Source: Selaginella moellendorffii (lineage: Eukaryota > Streptophyta > Lycopodiopsida > Selaginellales > Selaginellaceae). Taken from it: 64,000 nucleotides of DNA. Shown here one piece after another: positions 10,464 to 22,734 of this stretch. Where the stretch lies: the NCBI RefSeq assembly GCF_000143415.4, contig NW_003314271.1, forward strand, positions 1,656,806 through 1,720,805. Reading direction: 5' to 3'. How positions within the stretch are numbered: position 1 is the stretch's first letter; each line of letters opens with the position of its first letter. The notes beneath the pieces were generated by a model. The model was not told the origin of the DNA. It worked only from the letters and a program-made list of their open reading frames with translations, and did no database searches. The translations under genes were made by a program, and so were the position numbers.

Positions 10464-13400
10464 ATTCGCAACAACATTGGTGTAGTTGAACGATCGGAGT
10501 TTCTTCTTTCGGATGTAGGTGAACGTGGACAACATTGGGATTTGCAACATTCTAAGTTGAAGGAGATTCGAGTTTTTGGATCTCCAATCAAAGTGCAAGG
10601 CTGCGATCCTGCCAAAGTGAATGTGAAGCAAGAGTCGGTCGTCATCATTTCTTCCTCTTCTAGTTCTAGTGGAGATTTTAGTCAAGTGCAAGCCAAGAAT
10701 TTCCAAACTCCAACTTCACCGATATTCAAAGTTATTTGCAATGCTTTCCAGTTTTCCCGCCTCTCTATCGACATGCGTTCCTTTTTGCATAGGCCCGTTA
10801 GCGAGCTCCCATCTACATACAATGGCAATATCTTTTTTGAACTACCACCTTTTGTCAGCTCAAAACGAAAGGGGATGGAAATGAAGCAGGACGTCCACAA
10901 CTGGTGCAAGATCAAGACCACACATTTCCAGCATTTCGAAGGCATAGTGTCCATGGTTCATTATGGTGGGTATTTGGATTGTGTGAATAAAGCATGCAAT
11001 CGAGAGCACGGTAAAAACTCCACATTTTTTGAAGGATCTACAACCAATCCTCCCATCTATGACACCATTGGTGTTGGATTCAAGTGTTGGTTTTGCAAGA
11101 ATGCTCCATTGTGTCGTGCCATCTACAGGGCCAAGATGTACTATTTTCTTCCACAGGATGGAGAGGCTGGTAGAGTTATAGTACATATTGGCACACACAC
11201 ATCCAATGCAAGAAGGGATACAAAAGAGTTTAGTCAACCATTTCAAAGATGCAGTGCAGATAGAGACTGTGAGAAACTCATCTGCAACTCTGAAGCATGT
11301 TCAAAAGACAGTGCTCAAGGATTTTATGATAGGCACTTTACTTGATCCGGACTACAAGAATACTCAATTGGATAAGACTAGCTTGCGGGAGTTACTACAA
11401 CATATGCAACCTGCAACTAGCCTTAGAAGGTATGAAAATATTATTACATACTTTTCAATAATATCTCTCTTACATTTTGTTTTATTTAGGATAAAGTCTT
11501 GGATGTGTGAATCTCGAGAGGGGAAATTCTAATAAAAAATTGACTCAATCCTTGAACTAAAATAGACTTGTCCCTACGAGTTTTTCCATGGGAGTTTATT
11601 TCCAGATCAAGTTGTTAGTGAGCAGAGCACCCCTTCTTTTTCAAAATGTCTACCATGGGCCCCACCTTTGGTGTGGATCTTGTTTCCCGAATGGATATCC
11701 TGGGTCGAATGACCTTGCTAATGCATAATGTATGGGTACATTTTGACCATATGGAGCGGGTGGCAGGTTGGACAACTATGGGAGCTCATGTGTATGACCC
11801 GAGGTAGTTTTTTTTCTCATTATCTTAAAATGGTTTTAAGCATTACCCTTTTCACAGACTACGTTGTAATTTGACAATTGCAACAGCAAAGTTTAAAGTA
11901 CAAAACCAGATGGCTCAAGAAATATTTTGGAAGTCCCTCTCCGACATTGTATTGAAGCGAACTGGTAAGCCTGCCAACTTTTGCGGTTTCATGGCAAATG
12001 GGGCTGGGGCTAATTGGAATGGTGTCTGAGCAGTCTTTGGGAATGGTCAACCCTTAGAAGGTCGTGAGAGGACTTGTGAGTTCCATTGGGCTCAAAGCCT
12101 AAACCAACACTGCCACCTTATCAAGCTAGATTTCCAATTAGCATTTAAGGAGTTGTGCAAACAATGGCAGGTTGCACCTTCTGAAGAAGAGCATGAGGCA
12201 AAAACAAATGAGATCCGAATGTGGTGGCATGAAGATGGCCATACTAACGTAAGTTGTTTACCACAACTTGAGTTGTGGTTGGGGTGGTGGGAAGTCAGAA
12301 TGTTCCAATGGGGACATCACTCTTTTTAGGTTGATTATTCTTTTTTCTACTCTTTTTATTGCTTTTTGATATCATCTTTTTATAAGGATCAACCACTTGA
12401 GGATCTTGCATACACCCCAACTATGAATCTCTCAAAGAGTAAACATTGGAGCTAGCATTCCTTTGAGGCAGGGAAAGGGAAGATGAGTTTATATGAAGCA
12501 TGTCTATTAGATTTGATATACGCTGTAGAGCAGTCTTTAAAAGCCTTGGCATTTGAGGAAGGAAGATACATGGGAATAGGACCTTTGGTTGAGATGTTAC
12601 ACGATCGGATGAAGAAGAAAGTGACTCCACCAGCACAAACAATGGCAACTACAGTGGAGGAAGTGGTCCGTGGCACATCTATGGAGTACACTCCTTAGGC
12701 TTCTATTGGTGATATGAAGACCGTCCGCTCAAAGCGTCGCTTTTCCTTTGCTGGTGAAGATGTTGGCACGGATCTTGGAGCAAAAAGCTTTCACAGGCCT
12801 GATGTTGAGTATCATTCTACTCCAAGACATCGCCCCCGAACCGAGCCACCTCAAGTGGCTGATGAAGAAAGTGCATCACAGCAAGTTGAAATTGCTTATC
12901 GTAGCATGGAGCCGAAGCAATGGGCAATCTATCGAGTGCCAGAAAAATCAAATGTAAGGTGTGTGGGGATGCTTCTGAGGGGCAAGTGTTGGGCTTGGAT
13001 CCGTGGTGACAAGTTTGCTTCTGTTCCAGCCCCATGTTTCTATGGGGAACAAAAGCAAGCAGGATTTTCAAGATGGTGTTGGTTATATTGCTACAACACT
13101 GATGTCAACCATACAAAGTAGCTTGAAGACACACTATAGTGACTAAACCTGATGCTATACCTAAAGAATGGCCAGTTGCTAATGGGGTTGCGCTCACCTT
13201 AGATGAGATTGAAAACCTTGAGAATTTTGGTTTCAATCTTGAAAGGAGAGTTGGAGACATAAGTGATAAAACCAAGACTGTTCCTATAGAGATGCATAGG
13301 AGGCCAGTGAGAAAAGGTAAGGCAGTTAAATTTATTGGTACCGTCTCCAAGCAAAAGCAAGGTAAAATAAACTTGGCTCAAACACTTAAGTGTGAGATTC

Positions 13401-13666
13401 ACTCCACGAAGTACATCATTGCGCTTGCAAAGGAGTACACAGTCAAAACAGAAGGTGAAGAGTACAAAATTGCCATTCAAGACTTTCCTTCTTGCACATG
13501 TCCAAACTTTACGAAGTGCGAGGAACATAGAAAGGCATATGCTCCTTGCAAGCATATGCATTACATCTTCATCAACATCTTGCACCAAGATCCTAAAGTG
13601 AATATTCATATACACCAAACAAGCCTTACTATTGCCGAGTTGCAGAAAACTTTTGGAGCTAATTAG
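10461..13666 (+). mobile_element. Broken Mutator-like transposase gene
   Basis: Exons on the + strand give, in order, three modules. First (10,461 to about 11,230) is a DNA-binding-like domain with Cys pairs in YLDCVNKAC and FKCWFCKNAPLC, then IYRAKMYYF and VHIGTH followed after a frameshift by HPMQEG; this C-C-H-H layout resembles the WRKY-GCM1 zinc domains of MuDR-type transposases. Second (about 11,640-12,250) is a DDE-type core with GWTTMGAHVYDPR, FCGFMANGAGANWNGV and RERTCEFHWAQSL. Third, the frame at 13,139-13,666 ends in a SWIM zinc finger, SCTCPNF...APCKHMHYIF (CxC...CxH). A frameshift near 11,195 and an in-frame TGA at 12,027 break it. Mutator-like elements often combine these parts. 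I see no convincing terminal inverted repeats or target duplications. The family call is by motif reading. Confidence 0.65.
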
Positions 13667-15381
13667 ATTTTCCAGCACTATCAATGTTTATTCTCTATCA
13701 ATAATATAAACTAATTATACCTTATATAAATAATAAAAATATTTTATTATTTCACTTTTCATTTCATATACTTGCGAGGGTTCTTTTCGCAATACTACCA
13801 ATAGTATTTGTCAGTTTCAATTTTTGTCTTTACCATCTCAAAAAATATTTCATGGTAGCCTTTCGAGTGTGTGATATTGCAATGTATTGTGAGAGCATAC
13901 GTACCATCATAGTTGTTTTTTTTTCCTTTTAAATGGTTATATGACCTTATATAGAATCTTAATTCAAATTTAATAATTTTAAAATTCTGACGAACCTGAC
14001 ATTTACTAGCTAGAAAGCACAAATTTAAAGAAGTGACAAGAATACTCTTTTTGCAAACATTTTATTTTATGTTCTAACAAAAGTCTCTATTATTGCATGT
14101 AGTAAATATTTAAATTATTAGAATAAGAAGTGTCCTTTAGAACATTTTTATCTATATAATATATAAAGAGTTATGAAATTATTAAGTTCGCCATAACTTT
14201 AAAATTTTAAAGTTTATAATATTTGTACTAAATTACAATTGAAAATTGAGCTCAACTCGTGAACTCAACTCTTCAGCTCGTGAGCTTAAATAAAGTCCAC
14301 GCTCAGTGATTTAAGTAAAGGACTTGAAAGATCTCAAAATTGATGACATAAAGATGTTTAAAATCATAGGAGTGCTCAAAAGAGAGGAGAAGGGAGTGAA
14401 TGAGGAACAACTCTTATTAAAGAGGGATTGACAAAAATTAAAATAAGCGACAAGAAAATGGGTTAAATTTTCCAAAATATAGACAATAAGGAAATGATAG
14501 ATCTTTTATTAGATTTATAGGAGGAGCAGTTAGAAGAAATGGAAAGGGATATTTCTTTCCAACTTGAGTAAGATTTTTAAGTTGAAGAAGAGAAGCAAAA
14601 AAAAGAAATAATAATGTTATGGATGACTAAATTTAAGAAATTTAAAAATTTCAACTTTTATTAATTCAATCAAAATTAATTAGCACAATATTTTTACTTT
14701 TGCTAGATAAAACATAACTAAAGTTTTTGAAAAAATCATGTTTCTATAAAAAATAACAAGTAAACATGAATAAGAGTAGATAAAATAAAAGAGTTAAGAG
14801 GATATCCAAAAAAATGAATAAAATTTATTTAAATTCTAATCAATAATACAAATAAAATTATAAAGTTGACAATCTACTACATAATAAAATGTATACAAAT
14901 TTTTCATTCTCCTTTCCATCTCTAAAATTTTCTAAACCAAATACACTACTTTAAAATTCCCTCTCTCCCCTAGCAAAACTTGGTTATTAAGAGATTTGGT
15001 TTTGATTTAAGAAAAACAATAAATAATAAAAACTCATGAAATATTTTGAAGTATTTATAATTTATGACTAAGGTGTTACTTAATAAGTAATCACTCTCGA
15101 TGATAACTACAAATAATGCCATTGTTATAGATCTTTTGAGCTTTGTGTGATAATCTTTTTTATATATTTACAAAAATTCCTAGTAAGTTTATTTTACATC
15201 AATGTATAACAACTAATAAAAATGATTCTTAAAAGAATTCTATAAACACTAAGAGACACTTTTAGTTGATTTATTTTAATATTAAGTAGCAAAATAAAAA
15301 AGTTAACTAGAAAACAAAATGAAATGAAAATGCTTATGTAACTTATTCATAATCCAAACATTTTAAAATTTGAAAGTGTAA

Positions 15382-15941
15382 TGTAAACTTTTGAATTTAA
15401 ACTTTTTTAGAAAGTTACTCTGTCCAGTATTATTTAAACCCAAGAACACTTAACCGTAAGTATCATAAGCCATTAAATGATTGGAAAATAAAGTGGAGTT
15501 TTATTCATAAGTTCTTTCCCTATATTTAAGTCTTTATGGATTATCTTTTAAGTTGTTTATAATTCAACACACTTCATTGCAAGTTTATATCTTTATAAAT
15601 AGAAATTAAAGGCCATAGCTCTTCTGAGAGCCTCGCTCTTTTGATACCTTACCCCTCAAACAAATTATACCTATTAAATGTCAATTTTAGTATATGCTAT
15701 GATTTGCTTAGCCAACCAATAAAGTTAGATTTAAAACTGCTCTGATACTAAATATAAACTTTTGAATTTGAACTTTTTGAGAGGTATAATATTACTTAAA
15801 TCCAAGGACATTTAACCATAAGTATCCCAAAACCTTTTTTTTTATTGAAAAATAGGGTGCACTATTATTCATAGGCCCTTTCTCTTTATATTTGAACCTT
15901 TATAAATAATCTTTTGAATTGTTCTCTTTGGTTACTTACAC
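15382..15941 (-). mobile_element. TRIM-like miniature LTR retroelement
   Basis: Two similar segments of about 190 bases (15,382-15,572 and 15,753-15,941) flank about 180 bases. Both begin with a TGTAAACTTTTGAATTT-type end (TATAAAC in the upper copy). Both share ttaaccataagtatc, ttattcata and a ttt(c)cctatatttaa-type stretch. Directly next to the upper copy, ctgctctgatacta (15,737-15,750) is the complement of TAGTATCAGAGCAG, one base from the tRNA-iMet primer-binding site TGGTATCAGAGC. The element therefore reads on the - strand. No coding capacity is present, as expected for a TRIM. The terminal repeats are much diverged and exact ends are uncertain. Confidence 0.55.
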
Positions 15942-17199
15942 ATTTAAATTCTAGCTCACTTTACATATGAATTTTAATTAATAATTAAATAAATAATCTT
16001 CAATCCACTTAAAGTTTTCACTATATATCCTTTTAATAACCCCATATAAAAGAACAACTACCATGATGAGAATTTTTATAGAAGGAAAATAAAAATGAGG
16101 CTCACAAGAATGTTCTATTAGTTTTTAAACTAAAAAGCAATATAATCAGTCTAGGTGTTTATGAAAACCTTGTGGAATTTCCACCTCAATCTTGAATAAG
16201 AAATGGAAAAAAAAACCATAACTAGAAGAAGCTTATGAATGGTGTGTATGTTGAGATTAAAATACATCTTATTTTTAAGCTCATATTAAATGCCTTGATA
16301 AATAAATTTAATGCACAAAGTAATCATAACTATTGCATACTTTCTAACAAATACTTCCATATCAATGATTTAAGACAAACAAGAATTTATTAGTCCTTTT
16401 TTGTTCTTGTTTTTTCTATTTGCTAGTCTTTTTGCCCCACTAAAACACATTTATACCCAATACAAATATGTCAAAAGCTTTGAAAAAATATCTCCCATCT
16501 TGTACAATTTACAATAGCCTCTCAACATTTTCATTGAGATTATAGATATATTAAAACAACTTTAACATAATAGGGGGGGTTAGATGATAAAAAGCTAGTA
16601 ATCTATCATATTTGTAAAAGGAAACAAGACAACTTACTTTTGTCTCGGGCTATAATAGTGCCATGCAAGTGGCTTTAACACCCTAGCTATTATGTAACGT
16701 GAGTTCCACACCACTCTTCTATTGAGTAAAAGAGTTTATAGAAAAAAAAAAAGCATATATAAAACAAACATCACAATAAAAAAAAGCTTAGCTATAATTA
16801 ACTATGGCATATCTCTAAATGTTACAATACCACAACACAACCATTCTAGCCCCATAGCTAGAGGATTGGTATAACCCTTGCCATATTGCCCCTCGCACTA
16901 GCTAATACCATGATCGAGCCATGCCATAGCACCATGAGCACTTAGCTACATTAAAGTAATCTATTAAATGGTTATGCTATCATAACATAAGTAGTGCCAT
17001 GGTGCCATAGCCAAAGAACTAGCCATAGTAAGTGTTTGAGCAAACCATACCCTAACTAATGATAAAAGTGTTAAATTTATATAATTTGAAACCAAATTTT
17101 TATATATTTAAACAAAAGACTAATAATAGTGTGTAATTTGGATGAACCCTAATTTAGTGCTAACTTGGCAAGTGAGCATGAGGTAGAGGATAAATGCTA

Positions 17200-17305
17200 A
17201 GTGTGGAGTGTTTGTGTTACTTTCTTAAGCTTTTGGGTGAAAATCACTTTGGTTTTTCTTATTTTTGGTACATATGTCCATGAATGAGAATTGGTTTCTA
17301 TTGTG
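17200..17305. repeat. Diverged repeat with partner at 19,755-19,860
   Basis: The segment with gtgtttgtgttactttctta, then aaaatcacttt, then tgtccatgaatgagaattgg matches 19,755-19,860 (gtgtttatgttactttttta, aaaatcacttt, tgtccatgaataagaatta) in the same orientation, 2.5 kb away. The identity of the parent element is unknown. Confidence 0.55.
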
Positions 17306-17709
17306 GTAGAAATGAGGGGCAGTCATCATGTTAAATGCTCTCACGAATAATATGTGGCTATCTTTCATTTATAGAGTTTAACAATTGCTAAATTGAGTAA
17401 CATGAGTGGTTGCTAATTTGACCAATTTAAATAAAGTTTTGACAAGGGGTATCAAGGTTTTATATGGCATATGAAACTTTCAATAAGATTGCAAAGAGCA
17501 TTGCTAAAAAGTAATGCAATAAATCAAAGTAAAAGCTTGATTTTTGAGATATATTAAGTGAGTTGGACAAGAGAGCTACTTAAATACCCTATTGTGGCTA
17601 ATGTTATAGCACTTTCTTCTTAGAAAATGGTAAGTATCGAGGCAAATGTTATTCATGTGTAAAGAATAAAGGAGAGAAACTCCTAAAGTTGTGTTCAATG
17701 AGAAAATTT

Positions 17710-18161
17710 AAATTTGGACACGGGATAAACACCATTATATTCAGTACAATCTCTATATTCCGTAAATATGCCAAATGAGCAAATCTATTTGGGGCCGAAA
17801 CGAGACTAACATAAAAGACATGATAGCGAGGGTGTTTAGCAGACACAATAAGCTATCATTTAACGAGTATTGAGGGATTAATCTCAATATTGCAGGGGTT
17901 CCCAACACTAACAAGTGTAAGCCAACAATATGAGTTTCTCATCACTGTGTTAAATATGTTTGACTTAATGACAACTTAAGATTTCCTTCCTTAGTGCCCT
18001 TTCGGTCTAAGTGCATATGTGTTGACCAGTTTTTCAACTAACTTAGGTGGAGACCATAAAGGAAACTAGCATCCTGCCATGGTGGCAGTAAATAGAGAGT
18101 GTCCGTAGGGATTGGCCGACAAATATCTTTCGATACCCAAAATCATATTCATGATATAGTG
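17710..18161. repeat. Dispersed repeat, copy 2
   Basis: Same-orientation copy of 9987-10,463, with a few small indels. The internal palindrome ctgccatggtggcag is kept. The two copies are 7.2 kb apart and bracket the transposase remnant plus AT-rich DNA. Confidence 0.7.
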
Positions 18162-18426
18162 GCTTTGAAATTTATAAGCTATGATAGCTCTAAGTTGCAA
18201 TATATAAAATTGCAGAGGTTATTTTTGCTTTTAGTGGCTAGGAATCTTGGTGAGATAAAAAAGTTGTAAGAAACTAAAATGAAGTTATAAGCTCTAGAAA
18301 GAGGGTTGGAAAGGTTAATTGTGAAATAAAGTCATTTATGCTAAGTGGACATGTATTCGAGAAATGTTTGAGAGGATGTATTTGTAATCTCTTGAGTATG
18401 AATAAATATCAATCTTAACATATGGT

Positions 18427-18670
18427 GTGATTCCCTTAGTCAACCAACAAAGTCAAACTCAAGACTCTTCTGATACCAAATGTAAGCTCACGAGTTTGAA
18501 CTTCCCAAGAGGTCACCCAACCCAATACTATTCAAACCCAAAGATGATTAACCCTAAGCATCCTAAGACCCTTAATCGATTAAAAAAGATATGCACTTTT
18601 ATTCATAAGCACTTTCTCTTTATATTTGAACCTCTATGTATCGTCTCTCAAGTCATTCTTTTTTATTGTT
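18427..18670 (-). mobile_element. Terminal-repeat and primer-site fragment of the TRIM-like family
   Basis: ttctgataccaaatgtaagc at 18,468-18,487 contains the reverse complement of the tRNA-iMet primer-binding core TGGTATCAGA directly followed by a repeat that starts TGTAAGCTC. The repeat (to about 18,665) matches both terminal repeats of the element at 15,382-15,941. The internal sequence before the primer site (gtcaaccaacaaagtcaaactc) also matches. Only one end is visible. Confidence 0.55.
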
Positions 18671-19754
18671 TATAACTATGTTATAGCTTAGTTTTATGCA
18701 CTAGGGAGGAGAGAGAACAATAAAACTCCTTTCATAAATGCAAGAGTTGTGAGGGGGATATTTACTAAATGTATAACATTTGTGGTTATTTTTGTGGTTG
18801 TAACAAACGAGAAAAAAAAATTTAATAGCAATAGTAAAGAGAGCAAAACTTTTCTTAAAGAGAAATCACTAGAAAGAGGACTAATGCTCCACTTCAAAAT
18901 TAAGAAAATCAGTTACTTTTAAATATGGGAGTATAGAAGATGTGAGAGGACTTTTTGACAAAATAGCTTTCCATAACAATGTGATTTGGATGTCCATGAT
19001 CTTGAGCTCATCTTGGAAAGTAGATAAATAACATTAAGTTTTTAGTCACTTGGTGATATCTCAATAGATATTTAGGGATTTTTAATTCTTTATGACTAGA
19101 CTTATAACATATGTTAATTTAGTGGATGTAAGAAAGACTAAGTGCCTAAAAATAGTAGCTTTCATTCACTCTCAAATTAAGGAAGAGCAAATGCAACTTA
19201 AATATGTTTGTGGTTAACAATGCTAACTATAGTAACATTAGAAACACTTTAAGGGGTTTTCTTTATTTGATGCCTTGAAAGGGTGTGGTTTCATAAATAT
19301 CTTTGGATTTAGACGAAAATAAAATGATGTGATTATATTATTGGATTGGCTTGGAGTGTTTTAATTGTATAGATATGATGTATATGAAAATGTAAGAGAA
19401 GAGAATAAATCTAAATAAAGGAAGTATATTATTATAATTTTTATTGCTTGATAGAGCATGGTGATCTACATTATTGTTGGTGCATAAGTTGATAAAACAT
19501 TAATCACCCTTATATTATAATTGATAAAGTGTAAGTTTAGTCATTGGCCTTTTAATTATTTCTTGGTGAAATTTACAATTTTAAATTTTAAATAAGGGAA
19601 AGACCACTATATATATAACAAGCTAAGTGACATCCATGATAATAATATTCAATTTTGATGGATTTAACTAAGTGTTAACTTTTAATTGAGTGTGAAGTAA
19701 AGGTTCTTGGTTTGCACTAAGAGGATGGAAGAAATAAACAATAGGCATTGAGTG

Positions 19755-19860
19755 TTAATGCGTAAAGTGTTTATGTTACTTTTTTAAGTTTTTAAGTAAA
19801 AATCACTTTAGTCTTTTATTTTATTTTTTTGCATGTGTCCATGAATAAGAATTAGTTATA
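19755..19860. repeat. Diverged repeat with partner at 17,200-17,305
   Basis: Partner of the segment at 17,200-17,305; see that entry for the shared blocks. Confidence 0.55.
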
Positions 19861-22682
19861 CATATTCTTCATAAAAAAATTTATGATGACTTTTAAGGCA
19901 AGAAAGAAAAGCAATGCTTAAGGAATCTAGAGAGAAGCAACATAAAAAGATATTTACCTCTAAATTTTTGGCATCCTAGGAATTAACACTATAACACTGT
20001 ATTTAAATTAATGGATCTTCCTTATTTACATCCTAATTACCCAAGTTTTGGTGCATACATTGTCTCTTTATCTAGATTTTTAGAATTGCTTATGTGACTT
20101 TCATATTGTATGGCATTATGGTTTTTTATATTTTTTCTTGAGTTTGTCAAGGGAACTCATTGATTTTACTCATACAAAGAGATCAATTTTCTAAGGAAAA
20201 ACATTAACAACATTAGGCAATAAATAAATCTTTAGTTATTATAATGTGTACTCTCTCTCTCTCAAATTTCTATTGTGCCATTTGCTTATTCTTTTTTCTT
20301 TTATCCTATGGTTAGTTAGGAGAAAAACTGACTAATTGCACATAAGCCTAAAGACTTATTTGAAGTATAGATTATGGGTTATAAATAGGTAGATGCATTA
20401 TATCACAATCAAGGTAAGTTATCTTTTTCATTTTAATTTTCAATGCATAGCAATATTATAATTGGGATCTTTAATAGGTCCAATGGTAATTCTCAATCAT
20501 ACTCATGCTCACTTGGGAAAATAGGTGGTAGTGATTTCAAATCTGGATAGATAAAAATGAACTTTGTGCTTGTAAATTTTCTAAATTATGATAAATTCTA
20601 GTTTGAATGCATCTACTAGCCAATTTCCACTATTAGCCTTCTAACTATGATGGTATCTAACATGATCATTATCAAGGTAAAATGATTTGGTCTAGAAAAA
20701 AGTATCAAGTTTGTTTTTATTTTCTAATATATTCTTTACATTGTTGATAGTAAGGGGCTATAGATGAATATATATATGAAAATTTCACACTATGTACAAC
20801 ACTTTGTGTTCCTCATTTAGCTTAGTGTGGAACCAGCTAAAAAGAGGGAAAGTATAAAAAGAAAAGCAACTTTAATAATTATAAGGTTTTAATGAGTTTA
20901 ACTCGCTGTAATAGGCAATATGTATTCTCGAGAACATGAGTGCCATGTGGGTGGTTGGATCACCTTAATATGTGAGCTATTGCCTAGTCACTCTTGCTGT
21001 GAGATCCACTTCATGGCTGATGATCTAGGAGAATGGTGGATTTCATAATCACTAGGCAACTCCAACAAATCCAAGTGGAGAGCTGCTGTAATCCACCACA
21101 GAAATCTGCATACAAGCAATTGCCACAAAAACCCTAAACCTAGGTATAAATTCAACAAATATTAGATGGCAATTTTCAATTTAACCAACATTACATATAC
21201 TACTTAATGGGCTTGCCACATGCATGTTAAGGCTGTTCATGGCATGAACTCAAAATGTGCTCATTGGGCTAATGTTCGGCTCACCCTTTCCAAGTAGGAA
21301 TAAACTTTGTTGGTAGTGCTGGACAAACTTGTTCTTCTTTCCTAAGATAAAAAACATTCTTATCATCTTGTTCCTTGCAATTGACTAGGGATCTCTTCCA
21401 TAAATCTGGATGAGAGATTGCTATCCACCCTAGCATTGAAAGTTGGCACTAGTCCAAGATCAAGGCTCAGCAACCTATTGAATTTGTATTGAATCCTAAG
21501 AATATTTCTTCGTTCAAGTCATAAGAGGAGTGACAATAAAAAGGGGAACAATTAGGGATTAGTGGTGAATAAAAAGTCAAAGTGCCACTAAGAAGGATAC
21601 TGCCTTAAACTGAGAGGCAAGTGTGTTATGCATCCATGGGTGTACCATTATGATAAACTCTCATGGTTGTGTTGCCCAGGACAGATTCCCAGGCAATGCA
21701 CCAATAAAAAACCCGCAATGGACAAGATACACCCATGGATGCACAATGCTCCCCACTCATTCACACGCTCCATGGCAATCTTTCTCGACACTTCTTTTAT
21801 TCTTGTCTCTTCTCTTTTTTATGTAAGGAATATTCCTGGGAATCCACAGTGAAATTTCCATCATCCACTTTGCGAGCAGCTTTGCACACAGAATCCAGAT
21901 TTGTCTAAATTATACTTTAGCTATATTTCTTCGGCAGTTTGTGGAACAGGGCTGGCCTGGTCCTCAGCTTCTGAGGTCCATGACTCTAATTCTTTTATTT
22001 ATCTTGGCTTAGTTTCCAGAAATAAAGTATTTAGTAAAACTAATTCATCCAACTTGTGAAGAACCGAACTTCTGACGAGCTCATCACCTCCAGGCAAACT
22101 CCAGATTTCAAATTCCTGGGCGGTTTTTGTCATCCAATTGGATTTGGTGCATTCACATTGAGCCAGTGCTTTGACCTTCCATGAAAACCTGGATATGCTC
22201 AAAGGAACTGCCGATGTTCCTGACGTTTTTCAAGTGATGTTGGCTCCCAGCTCGGAGCTTGTAGATCTAGTTTTTAGCTCGTTTCTGTTTCTATTGACTT
22301 TCTTGAAAGCGATCAGTTCCTGAGAACGAGAAACCATTTCGTAATATGAAAAAGACTACAATCTAAATCATGTTATGCACTGGAAAAACCTTCGATTGGC
22401 TGCTCTTTTACCACCTCCAAAACTAGAGTTTCCCCTCACTGGATTCTGTGGTAAGCAAGGAGCTCAAGGTTAGAAACGGTAAACTCATAATCGACACTTA
22501 TCTTTCGAACCCTGAATCCCAGAAACGAGACAAAGGAAATTCTTACTATTAGACGCAAAGAGCATTCCACAATTCCTCGATAATAGCTCGGCCTCCTAGT
22601 TCGATCTTCTATCTGTCCATTCATCCAATGGCGTGGATTTTAAATCATCGACTTCCCGCCTCAAGTGCCCTAGCGATGCTGG

Positions 22683-22709
22683 CCGTCGGATTAAACCTCT
22701 AATCCAACG
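22683..22709. promoter_or_regulatory. Inverted CCGTCGGATTA/TAATCCAACGG element before the pfkB start
   Basis: CCGTCGGATTA and TAATCCAACGG form an imperfect palindrome 26 bases upstream of the pfkB ATG. Similar GCCGTC(C/G)(A/G)-type words lie near several other gene starts in this window. A regulatory role is inferred from position only. Confidence 0.35.
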
Positions 22710-22734
22710 GTCGGATTTAGGATCTAGGGCGCCA

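Larger units (their letters stand above)
13700..22600. other. AT-rich repeat desert
   Basis: Almost 9 kb with no supported gene. Reading frames are short and AT-driven. It contains a TRIM-like element (15,382-15,941), a related terminal-repeat fragment (18,427-18,670), the second copy of a dispersed repeat (17,710-18,161), and a further diverged repeat pair near 17,200-17,305 and 19,755-19,860. The stretch from about 20,900 to 22,600 becomes less AT-rich toward the gene island but I find no coding exon in it. Confidence 0.5.

Noticed and set aside
1059-14270. AATTGAGCTCAACTCGTGA-type inverted match between 1059-1086 and 14,243-14,270 as terminal inverted repeats of a 13-kb element.
   Set aside because: The match is about 25 bases of a GAGCTC/CTCGTGAG word that recurs by itself, and flanks do not extend it; kept only as a weak idea.
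9987-18161. One complete LTR retrotransposon bounded by the two direct repeats.
   Set aside because: The interior contains a Mutator-like transposase and no gag, protease, reverse transcriptase or integrase trace; no primer site adjoins copy 1.
15382-18670. Assignment of the TRIM-like family to Cassandra.
   Set aside because: Cassandra terminal repeats carry a 5S rRNA-like segment, which I do not see here.
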